From Streptomyces leeuwenhoekii (GTDB lineage: Bacteria > Actinomycetota > Actinomycetes > Streptomycetales > Streptomycetaceae), in contig NZ_LN831790.1 of assembly GCF_001013905.1 (NCBI RefSeq), positions 7,206,001 to 7,270,000 of the forward strand: a DNA stretch of 64,000 bases, given 5' to 3'. Numbering within the stretch: the stretch's first letter is position 1; each line of letters starts with the position of its first letter. The notes below the pieces were generated by a model. The model searched no databases, was not told where the DNA came from, and saw only the letters and a program-made list of their open reading frames with translations. Of the stretch, positions 39,120-46,496 are shown piece by piece. The position numbers and the translations under genes were made by a program.

Positions 39120-39350
39120 CGGCCCATGAGTACGCGACCCCGGTCTGTACGCGCCGCCGGGCACGCCGTGGGACCGGAAGTCCTCGGTAGCCTCGAGTAC
39201 GGGTGTGTGCTGGGCTGCCCGCTCGTCCCCGGCGGCTCCCGGCGCCGCCGGCTGGTCCTCGGCCACGACGCCTGCGGTGCCGTCGCGGCGACCCGTGCCG
39301 CCGTGACGGACGGCACGCCCGCGCCCGGTTACCTCAGCTCGACCTGCCCG
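39120..39350 (+). pseudogene. Beta-carbonic anhydrase remnant
   Basis: The plus strand reads AAGHAVGPEVLGSLEYG, then LVLGHDACGAVAATRAAV, then TDGTPAPGYL. This is the conserved centre of a beta-class carbonic anhydrase; His and Cys of GHDACGAV are two of the zinc ligands. The N-terminal Cys-x-Asp block and the C-terminus are missing and small insertions break the middle. Confidence 0.65.
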
Positions 39351-39774
39351 CCGAGGGCACCGGTCTGCTCTGCGTAACCTCACTGCTCCGCCTGCGCGCA
39401 CCGATCGACGGTGCGCCGCCGGGCACCGTTGTTCGCACCGTTGTCCATGGCGGCGCCGCCGACCCGGCGGCGCCGCTCGACCTGCCGACCTGATGCTGCA
39501 TGACCGGCTACACGTACCTCGGCGAAAGGCCGGTGTACGCCGTGGAACTCACCGCCGGTGCGCGCGCCACCCGCCCGGACGCGCCCTGCCACTCGCTCCG
39601 GCAAGCGGCACGGAACGGCCGCGCAGCCGGTGACGCGTCCTGGCAACCCCTGGCGGGCAGACCGTCGGCGAGCGATTGCGGCCACACCACCGAGACCGGT
39701 CGTCAGGGGGAGCGGAAGCCTCGGAAGGTCACCTGTCTGGCCCACGACCACCACACGGCGCGGCGGGGCGTCGG
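39351..39774. other. Gap without a supportable gene
   Basis: A plus-strand stretch ending about 39493 (GAPPGTVVRTVVHGGAADPA) looks compositionally coding but I cannot identify it. Nothing else with domain similarity is visible before the ferredoxin stop. Confidence 0.45.
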
Positions 39775-39969
39775 TCACTTCTCCACCAGGCGGATCGCGG
39801 CCGCCGGGCAGACGGCCGCCGACTCCCTCACGTCGTCGTGGTGTTCGGGCGCCGGGTCGGCGTCGAGCAGTTCGACGATGCCGTCGTCGTCCTGGTCGAA
39901 GACGTCGGGCGCCAGCATGACGCACTGGCCGGACGCGACGCACTTGGGCTGGTCGACCTCAACGTGCAT
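39775..39969 (-). CDS. 3Fe-4S/4Fe-4S ferredoxin for the adjacent P450
   Basis: 64 residues. Motif CVASGQC (C-x5-C) near the start and CPAAAI near the end, the pattern of single-cluster actinobacterial ferredoxins. The very acidic middle (APDVFDQDDDGIVELLDADP) is the usual partner-docking surface. It begins 32 bp after the P450 stop on the same strand, so it almost certainly supplies electrons to that enzyme. No ferredoxin reductase is nearby. Confidence 0.93.
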   Translation of the reverse strand: MHVEVDQPKCVASGQCVMLAPDVFDQDDDGIVELLDADPAPEHHDDVRESAAVCPAAAIRLVEK

Positions 39970-40001
39970 GACGAGCTCGCTTCCGTGTGTGGGGGAAGGT
40001 G

Positions 40002-41231
40002 TCACCAGGTGACGGGGAGTTCGTAGACGCCGTAGACGGCGCCGTCGTGCTTGTACCGCACCTGGTCGGGCTCGATGGCCAGGGCGAGGGTGGGGATGCG
40101 CCGGTACAGGGTGCTGTAGACGACCTGGAGCTCGAGGCGGGCCAGGGGCTGGCCCAGGCACTGGTGCACGCCGAAGCCGAAGGCGACGTGCCGTCGTGCG
40201 TCGCGGGTGATGTCCAGCCGGTCGGGGTCCGGGAAGACATCGGGGTCGCGGTTGGCGATGTCACCGGCGATGATCAGGCCGTCGCCCGCCCGGATGGTCT
40301 CACCGCCGATCTCGATGTCCTCCAGGGCGACACGGCGCCGGCCGTTGTGAGTGATGTTCAGGTAGCGCAGCAGCTCCTCGACGGCGGAGGCCGTCGTCTT
40401 CGCGTCCGGGGCGTCGCGGAGGAGGGCGAGCTGGTCCGGGTTCTGCAGCAGGGCGCAGGTGCCTAGCGCGATCATGTTCGCGGTGGTCTCGTGGCCGGCG
40501 ATCAGCAGCAGAACCCCCATCCGGGCCGCCTCACGCTGCGTCAGCTCTCCGGTGGCCACCCGCCGGGTCGCAATGTCGGACAGCAGATCGTTCCCGGGAC
40601 GCTCCAGCTTCGCGGTCAGGAGCCGCTCCAGGTAGTCGGTGAGCGCGGCGAGCGCGGCAGCGGACTCCTCACGCGCCGTGCTGAGCTTCACCAGCACCTT
40701 GGTGTTGTGCTGGAACAGGTCGTGGTCCTCGTAGGGAACTCCGAGGAGCTCGCAGATGACGAGGCTGGGGATCGGCAGTGCCACTGCCTCGACCAGATCG
40801 ACCGGCTTCGGGCCCGCGAGCATGGTGTCGATCGAGTCGTCCACGATGCGCTGGACGGCGGGCCGCAGCGCCTCGATCCTCTTGATGGCGAAAGGTGCCG
40901 TCACCATGCGGCGCAGCCGGGCGTGTTCCGGGTCGTCCATGTTGATGAACGACAGGGGAGCTCTGGTGTCGGACTGGGCGGACCCGACGGTGCGCGGGAA
41001 GCCCGGACGGGTGGGGTCGGAGCTGATCCGCGGGTCGCCGAGCAGGGCGCGCGTGTGCTCGTAGCGGGTGATCAGCCAGGGTGTGCTCCCGTCCCAGATG
41101 CGCACCCGGGAGATGGGGGCCTCGGACTGGAGGGACTTCAAGGCGGGGGGCGGGTCGAAAGGACATGTGGCGGCCCTGGGCATGGGCCATTCCGCCTGAC
41201 CCTCCGACGAATGCGTCAAGGTCTCGGGCAT
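40002..41231 (-). CDS. Cytochrome P450, CYP105-like
   Basis: 409 residues; GGAGG lies five bases before the ATG at 41231. I-helix LLIAGHETTANM, K-helix EELLRYL with the matching ERR region, and heme loop FGFGVHQCLGQ (Cys358). The ending YGVYELPVTW and the FxxLxPPEH-like INMDDPEHARLRRM agree with CYP105 enzymes, which oxidise diverse drugs and macrolides. It forms an operon with the ferredoxin and follows a TetR gene on the same strand. A 15-bp palindrome lies 38 bp upstream of its start. The substrate is unknown; it could be xenobiotic inducible. Confidence 0.95.
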   Translation of the reverse strand: MPETLTHSSEGQAEWPMPRAATCPFDPPPALKSLQSEAPISRVRIWDGSTPWLITRYEHTRALLGDPRISSDPTRPGFPRTVGSAQSDTRAPLSFINMDDPEHARLRRMVTAPFAIKRIEALRPAVQRIVDDSIDTMLAGPKPVDLVEAVALPIPSLVICELLGVPYEDHDLFQHNTKVLVKLSTAREESAAALAALTDYLERLLTAKLERPGNDLLSDIATRRVATGELTQREAARMGVLLLIAGHETTANMIALGTCALLQNPDQLALLRDAPDAKTTASAVEELLRYLNITHNGRRRVALEDIEIGGETIRAGDGLIIAGDIANRDPDVFPDPDRLDITRDARRHVAFGFGVHQCLGQPLARLELQVVYSTLYRRIPTLALAIEPDQVRYKHDGAVYGVYELPVTW

Positions 41232-41268
41232 GTCTGCCTCCGCAGCAGTGGGGTGCCGTGACCGCATT

Positions 41269-41283
41269 CCTAACAGTGTTAGG
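41269..41283. promoter_or_regulatory. Palindromic operator, likely bound by the adjacent TetR
   Basis: CCTAACA-G-TGTTAGG is a perfect 15-bp palindrome, 38 bp upstream of the P450 start and 40 bp after the TetR stop. A TAGGAAT box overlapping it on the minus strand could be the -10 of the P450 promoter, a typical arrangement for repression. Confidence 0.75.
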
Positions 41284-41322
41284 TGCTTGCGGCAATCATT
41301 GGTTCGGAGGCTGCCCCTCCTC

Positions 41323-41946
41323 TCAGTGCTTTCCGGCCAGGGCGAGTTCTATGAGCTGATCGGCCATATCGGTCAGAGTCCGCTGGTCGACGACGTAGGG
41401 CGTGGCCGCGGCCATCGAAACCATCCCGTGCAGGGACGCCCACAGGAACAGGGCGACGCGCTCGGTGTCCAGCCGTCCGTTCCCCCCGCCGGGGACCGCC
41501 GAAACGGCTTCCGCCCACACCTCGTGCACCAGCCGTACCGGGTACTCGGCCGCGTCGTCCCGGGGCGCCTCCACCCACTCGACGCTGTACATCAGCCGGT
41601 AGGCCCTGCGGTTGCCCGTTGCGAACGTGACGTAGCGCCGGGCCATCGCTCGCAGCACGGCGCGGGGCCCCTCTTCGATCGCGGCGCCCCGGGCCTGGCC
41701 GAGCTCAGCGGCCAGCTCCTCGTAAGCCCTACGTCTGAGCGTCTCCACCAGGTCCGCTCGGCTCTTGAAGTGCAGATAGACGCTGGGTGCCGCGATGCCG
41801 ACCTCGCGCGCGACCGCCCGCAGCGATAGTTCCTTCTCCCGTCCCGACTCCGCCAGCATCCGCGCGGCCGCCCCGAGGATCTCCTCCTTCAACGCGGCCC
41901 CCTCCCCCCACTGACTCGGCGGACGGCGTTTGAACTGCTCGCTCAT
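41323..41946 (-). CDS. TetR/AcrR-family transcriptional regulator
   Basis: 207 residues; start ATG 41946 with AGGAGG upstream. N-terminal HTH: KEEILGAAARMLAESGREKE, then LSLRAVAREVGIAAPSVYLH with FKSRADL. The C-terminal ligand domain has YRLMYSVEW and VALFLWASLHGMVSMA, the WHG-type TetR_C end. It lies directly upstream of the P450-ferredoxin pair and probably represses them through the palindrome at 41269-41283. Confidence 0.93.
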   Translation of the reverse strand: MSEQFKRRPPSQWGEGAALKEEILGAAARMLAESGREKELSLRAVAREVGIAAPSVYLHFKSRADLVETLRRRAYEELAAELGQARGAAIEEGPRAVLRAMARRYVTFATGNRRAYRLMYSVEWVEAPRDDAAEYPVRLVHEVWAEAVSAVPGGGNGRLDTERVALFLWASLHGMVSMAAATPYVVDQRTLTDMADQLIELALAGKH

Positions 41947-42419
41947 GGGTGACTCCTCCTGGTCTGCGCATTCATGCAGGTCGATTGTGGCCGGAACTGA
42001 CCGGTCGTCATCACATACGGTCCAGGTCGTGTCCGCGAAGTTCCCCACCCGTCCGAGGAGCGGACCTCCTACGTCTGCCGACGGTCTCGTCGCTCGACTG
42101 GTCCGGTCGGCCGGCGCACAGGCGGGTGGGTGGCCGAGCGGCGACGCGGATCCTGCGCCCGCACGGCGGTCACGGAGGAGACCGGGCTCCCGCCGGACCG
42201 CGGTGCGTCCTCGCCGCCGCGCGGCATGCGGCTGGACGGGCCATGTCCCGGCAGGCCGGGGAGATCAGCTTCGGCCGTGTCGTGGGGGAGTGCTGTGACG
42301 CAGTACCACACCGGTCTCCAGGACGAGATGGCGCGGCGCGTGGAACAGCGGACGCCAGCCGGAAAGCCCGGGGCCGGCCGCGACCACCGGCGGACGCACC
42401 GTCGTCAGCCCCGGCCGTA
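41947..42419. other. Gap upstream of the TetR gene
   Basis: No gene is supported on either strand. It presumably contains the TetR promoter at its left end; the rest appears to be decaying sequence leading into a LacI-like remnant. Confidence 0.45.
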
Positions 42420-42600
42420 CGTCGCATCGCCGGTTTCCGGCGAGGATTCGCCGAGACCGATGTGAACGATCTGGAGGTGGTGCACCGCCGTGTCACCCGG
42501 GGCGGCGGCGCAGGCCCTCACGGACGTACTCCGGCGCCGCACTCCCGATGCCGTCCTCGCGGTCAAGGACCGGATCGCCACTGGTGTGTTGCACGCTGGT
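42420..42600 (+). pseudogene. LacI-family regulator, effector-domain remnant
   Basis: One plus frame reads RRIAGFRRGFAETDVNDLEV followed by VHRRVT. The next frame continues SPGAAAQALTDVLRRRTPDA and VLAVKDRIATGVLHA. Together these match the segment from R.GFR.AF to PDAV.A.ND..A.G in LacI/GalR periplasmic-binding-like domains. The DNA-binding part and the end are missing. A sugar-responsive regulator next to an oxidoreductase gene would make sense, but this copy is dead. Confidence 0.6.
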
Positions 42601-42781
42601 TCACGTCATGCGCCCCTTGCTCGAGCGGGGCCGAGCCCACGGCTCCCGCTGCCCTCCCGCGCCGGTCGGGCGTAGGGCGAACCGGCTCCCTGTATCAGCG
42701 CTCCCCGTACCATCGCCCCCCGTACCACCCCGCTCTTCGTACCCCGTGCCTCTTCCGAGACCGACGAAAGCCAAGGATCAC

Positions 42782-44281
42782 GTGACCGACCACAAGCCCG
42801 TGGACCAGAATCCGACCGCTCCGTTGCCCGCCTCCAGCACCAGTACCTCGGCCGGTCCCGGGGTGGTGGGAGGGTTCGCCCCGCCGCCGGCCGGGCGGCC
42901 GCGCCGCCGGTACGCCGTCGCCGGAACCGGTCACCGGGCCGGGATGTATGTCGCGGCGCTCACCGGCGACCACGCCGACGTCGGCGAGATCGTCGCGTGG
43001 CTCGACCCCAACCCCGCCCGCGTCGACTACTACGACGCCGTGGTCGGACGCGCCGGCGGAGGAGAGGACCCGGCGGGGCTGCCCCGCTACACCCCCGACG
43101 CCCTGGAACGCATGATCGCCGAGCAGCGCGTCGAGACGGTGATCGTCACTAGTGTCGACCGTACCCACGCGGACCTGGTCGACCGCAGTCTGCGGGCCGG
43201 TGCCGACGTCGTGGTGGAGAAACCGCTCACCACCACGGCGGCCGGCTGCCGGCGCATCACCCGCGCCGTCGCGGACACCGGGCGCGATGTCGTCATGACC
43301 TTCAACTACCGTTACGCACCCCGCAACTCCACGCTGCGACAGGTCATCGCCGACGGCACCATCGGTCAGGTGACCGGCGTCCACTTCGAGTGGGTCCTGG
43401 ACACCAGGCACGGCGCCGACTACTTCCGCCGCTGGCACCGGGAGAAGGAGAACTCCGGCGGACTGCTCGTGCACAAGGCCAGCCACCACTTCGACCTCGT
43501 CAACTGGTGGCTGGACGACGTGCCCGAGCGGGTCTACGCCTCCGGCGGGCTGCGCTTCTACGGCGACGCAAACGCCGCCGCGCGCGGCATGGGCCCCCGC
43601 CCCGATCGCGGCACCGGCGCCGGTGCCGACCCCTTCGCGCTCGACCTGCGCGACGACCCCCGGCTGGAGGCGCTGTACCTGCGCGCCGAGCAGCACGACG
43701 GGTACCGGCGCGACCAGGACCCGTTCGCGCCCGGCATCACCATCGAGGACAACATGGCGGTCCTGGTCGACTACCGCCGCGGCGCCACCCTCACGTACTC
43801 CCTCAACGCCCACAGCCCCTGGGAGGGCTACCGCGTCTGCGTCAACGGCACCCGCGGCAGGGCCGAACTCACGGTCGTCGAACGAGGGCACCTCCGGTTC
43901 GCCACCGACCACACCCCCGGCGTGGATCCTTCCGTTACCTCCACGACCCCGGAGATCGACCCCGTCCGCCCCGATGGGGAACACCTCGTCGTACAACAGC
44001 ACTGGGGCCGTGCGCGGGAGGTCGCCATCCCCGACGGCATCGGCGGCCACGGGGGAGGAGACGCCATCCTTCTCATGGACGTCTTCCGCCGTGACCTGCG
44101 TCTGCACGCCGATCCGCTCGGCCGCCCCGCGGACTACCTCGACGGAGTGCGCGCGGTCGCCGTCGGCATCGCGGCGAACGAGTCGATGCGGACCGGGCAG
44201 CCCGTCCACGTCGACGACCTCGACCTCGGTGCGCCCCTGACGCAGGACGCCGCCCCGCGGGCCGACACCGCTCCGGACTGA
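42782..44281 (+). CDS. Gfo/Idh/MocA-family oxidoreductase
   Basis: 499 residues from GTG 42782, with CAAGGA upstream. After a Ser/Pro-rich leader (about 40 residues) the Rossmann fold starts YAVAGTGHRAGMYVAAL (a GTGxR variant of GxGxxG). VEKPLTTT carries the EKP lysine of the family. HKASHHFDLVNWW holds the D-x-x-x-N/H-like catalytic element. The C-terminal beta sheet includes GITIEDNMAVLVDYRRGATL. The NAD(P)-dependent substrate is probably a sugar or inositol derivative. There is no Tat signal. A LacI remnant upstream hints at former sugar control. Confidence 0.9.
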   Translation: MTDHKPVDQNPTAPLPASSTSTSAGPGVVGGFAPPPAGRPRRRYAVAGTGHRAGMYVAALTGDHADVGEIVAWLDPNPARVDYYDAVVGRAGGGEDPAGLPRYTPDALERMIAEQRVETVIVTSVDRTHADLVDRSLRAGADVVVEKPLTTTAAGCRRITRAVADTGRDVVMTFNYRYAPRNSTLRQVIADGTIGQVTGVHFEWVLDTRHGADYFRRWHREKENSGGLLVHKASHHFDLVNWWLDDVPERVYASGGLRFYGDANAAARGMGPRPDRGTGAGADPFALDLRDDPRLEALYLRAEQHDGYRRDQDPFAPGITIEDNMAVLVDYRRGATLTYSLNAHSPWEGYRVCVNGTRGRAELTVVERGHLRFATDHTPGVDPSVTSTTPEIDPVRPDGEHLVVQQHWGRAREVAIPDGIGGHGGGDAILLMDVFRRDLRLHADPLGRPADYLDGVRAVAVGIAANESMRTGQPVHVDDLDLGAPLTQDAAPRADTAPD

Positions 44282-44388
44282 CCGCGCCGCGGCGGTGTGC
44301 CGCCTGCCGCACGCACCTCGCGCCGCACCGACCCGGGGCCCGGGCCCGGGCCGTACTCACGCGGCCCGGCGAGTGGCGGCCACCGGGC

Positions 44389-44541
44389 ATGAAGACAGCG
44401 GAGCGCACCCTGCCCGGTCCGGACGGCGAGGTCCCCGTCCGTGTCTGCGCCCCGCGCCCCCGTGCACCGCGCGGGGCCTTGCTGTGGCCGCACGGCGGCG
44501 GCTGCACCGGAGGCGATGCGGACAGTCGGCGAGGTACGTGA
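44389..44541 (+). pseudogene. Alpha/beta hydrolase (HGGG type), N-terminal fragment
   Basis: Fifty residues from the ATG at 44389: MKTAERTLPGPDGEVPVRVC, then ALLWPHGGGCTGGDAD, then a stop. HGGG..GD is the oxyanion-hole block of HSL-type esterases. The nucleophile and acid/base regions are lost. Confidence 0.55.
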
Positions 44542-45015
44542 GGGCAAGGCGCCCGAGCACCGTACGGAGGGACCCTGCGAAGGCCGTTCTCGTCCATGAC
44601 CGCGGCGGTCGTCTTCCTCCAGGCCGTTGACGGGAGTGCGAGGGGTCGCGGTCGCGTTCTCCGGCACGTGCCGCGGGGGCACCGCCCCCGTGCACACTGT
44701 GCGCCATGGCGACGCAGCAGCGCTACCTCCGGTTGGCCCACGCCCGCTCCGCCCGATTTCTGGTACGTCGCGGTTCGATCCGCCGTGCCGTGACGCGAAA
44801 CGATCACGGGTCGATGTGACGACCCTCGGGGCGGCCCTGCCGTCCGCGACCTGCACCATGGCCGAGTGCGTGGAGGCCGGGTGCCCGTTGCCCGGGAACC
44901 TGGTCGCACGAGCCCAGGCCGGGCTGCGCCACCTCGATGTCGCCCGGGAATCGCTCGGCGCGCACATCGCCGGCCGGCTGGCCGCGCTCGGCGTGGAGGT
45001 GGAGCGGCACAAGGC
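44542..45015. other. Gap between hydrolase and MBL-fold fragments
   Basis: A plus-strand frame near 44870-45010 (NLVARAQAGLRHLDVARESL) has coding-like composition, but I recognise no family and see no start with a ribosome-binding site. The segment is probably further gene debris. Confidence 0.4.
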
Positions 45016-45198
45016 GCGCACCGCGCCTCCGCCAGGCCGGGGGACCTCGAGCGAGCCGTCCATCACCTCGTGCGCGAGGACGTCGCAGTTCCGCGCCAGG
45101 CGGATGAGATGCGCGTTGAGGGCAGCGGTGTCACCGGAGAGCACCACGGCCTCGCCGCTCACCTTGACGGTGAAGCGGGAGGCGTAGGCATCCTTCAC
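45016..45198 (-). pseudogene. MBL-fold hydrolase (RNase Z-like) fragment
   Basis: From 45198 the minus strand reads YASRFTVKVSGEAVVLSGDT, then RLARNCDVLAHEVMDGSLEV. The SGDT and DVLAHE blocks are the C-terminal metal-site motifs of arylsulfatase/RNase Z-like metallo-beta-lactamase-fold proteins. The HxHxDH half is missing and sequence similarity ends near 45030. Confidence 0.55.
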
Positions 45199-45289
45199 AT
45201 CCGAGCGCCTCCTGTCAGCACGCGGATGCCGAGTCCAGCGAGGAGCAAGAGGCCCTGTCGTCGAGGTGCCGCGTGGTCGCAGTCGCCGG

Positions 45290-46483
45290 TCAGTCCCCCC
45301 GCGCCGGTCGGCACATGACCTCGCCGATGACCGATGCGACGGACGGGAGTCTCCAGTACGCCGAGTGCGTCCACACGCCGATGCTGGCCGGGTGGTCGAC
45401 GGGGAGGTCCACCGGAGCGGTGCCGTCGTGCAGCCGGAACACCTTTGAAGCGGCGAATGCCAGCACGTCCAGTGGTTCCCAGAGATTGGTCCAGCGGTTC
45501 AGGGACGCAGGCAGGCGTACGGGCGGGCCGCCCGCGTAAGGGGCCAGTTGCCCGCCTCGGGGATCGCACACGTGGAAGAAGGCGGCCTGGGAGCCGAACG
45601 TGACCAGCGAGTCGGTCCACAGGGGCTCGGCGGAGGTGGCCATGTCGACGGCGATGACCCCGCCCAGGCTGTGGGCCACGACGCGCACCGGCCGGTCGGG
45701 ACCGCGTCCGAGGTCCGGAGACACCTCGTCGATGACCTGGCGCACACGGGCGTGGATGGCCTCCTGCCGGCGCTGGTAGACGAGCACGTCACCGAGGAAG
45801 CGCGTGGTGCCGGGCCCGAAACGGCTCCGCAAGGCGTGGTTGAGCCGCGCCCCCACCGCCTGAACGGCCGCGCCGGCCACCCGGTCCAGATCCGTCAGCC
45901 GGCGCCGCACCAGCGCGCGCAGACGACCGTCGCCAGGGCCTCCTCCGCCCCGGAGCCCCACCTCCGTGTCGGAGTCGAAGTCGGCTTCGTCCAGCAGCGA
46001 ACGTGCCAGGGCACGGCCGGTCTCCCACAGCAGCTCCTCGTCGCCGGTATGACGGAGCCACTCGGTGTCCGCCCATGCTTCCCGCACATGGGCGAGGATC
46101 TCCTCGGGGTCGAGCCGCAGGCGGTCGGCGTCTCTCAGCCCCCCGTCCGGCCCGTCTTCCGCTTCCGCCTCCAGGCACGTGCGGATCGCGGCGTCGATCT
46201 CCGCCAGCTGCTGCTCCTCGGGGACCGGCCCGGCGGCGACCGCGGCCGCCGTGAAGGGCTCCGCCGGGCCGGAGCGCGGTGCCTCTCCGCCGCGCAGGGT
46301 GTTCGTGTCCGCCCGCGGGGAGGGCAGTACGGCGTCGATGTACTGGTCCTGCGCGCCCAGGTCGCCCCAGTGGACCGGCACCATGTCCACGCCGGCCCCG
46401 GCGGCGAGCGCCGACACGGCCGCGGCGAACTCGTCCCGGTCGCGGTTGGCGACGCCGTGGATGACGAAAACCGGATCTGTCAC
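45290..46483 (-). CDS. Serine alpha/beta hydrolase, partner of the CHAT protein
   Basis: 397 residues, start ATG 46483, 13 bp after the stop of the CHAT gene on the same strand. It begins with the strand and oxyanion turn VFVIHGVANRDRDEF. A 200-residue helical insert separates this from the nucleophile elbow VVAHSLGGV (Ser272). The rest of a plausible triad is Asp339 (NLWEPLDVLAF) and His373 (GVWTHSAYW). There is no signal peptide or membrane segment, so it acts in the cytoplasm. The fold resembles lipase-like hydrolases found as effectors or partners in bacterial conflict loci. Co-transcription with a protease-like switch suggests the CHAT protein controls it, or both are parallel effectors. 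The substrate is unknown. Confidence 0.85.
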   Translation of the reverse strand: MTDPVFVIHGVANRDRDEFAAAVSALAAGAGVDMVPVHWGDLGAQDQYIDAVLPSPRADTNTLRGGEAPRSGPAEPFTAAAVAAGPVPEEQQLAEIDAAIRTCLEAEAEDGPDGGLRDADRLRLDPEEILAHVREAWADTEWLRHTGDEELLWETGRALARSLLDEADFDSDTEVGLRGGGGPGDGRLRALVRRRLTDLDRVAGAAVQAVGARLNHALRSRFGPGTTRFLGDVLVYQRRQEAIHARVRQVIDEVSPDLGRGPDRPVRVVAHSLGGVIAVDMATSAEPLWTDSLVTFGSQAAFFHVCDPRGGQLAPYAGGPPVRLPASLNRWTNLWEPLDVLAFAASKVFRLHDGTAPVDLPVDHPASIGVWTHSAYWRLPSVASVIGEVMCRPARGD

Positions 46484-46496
46484 GTGCTGGCTCCTT

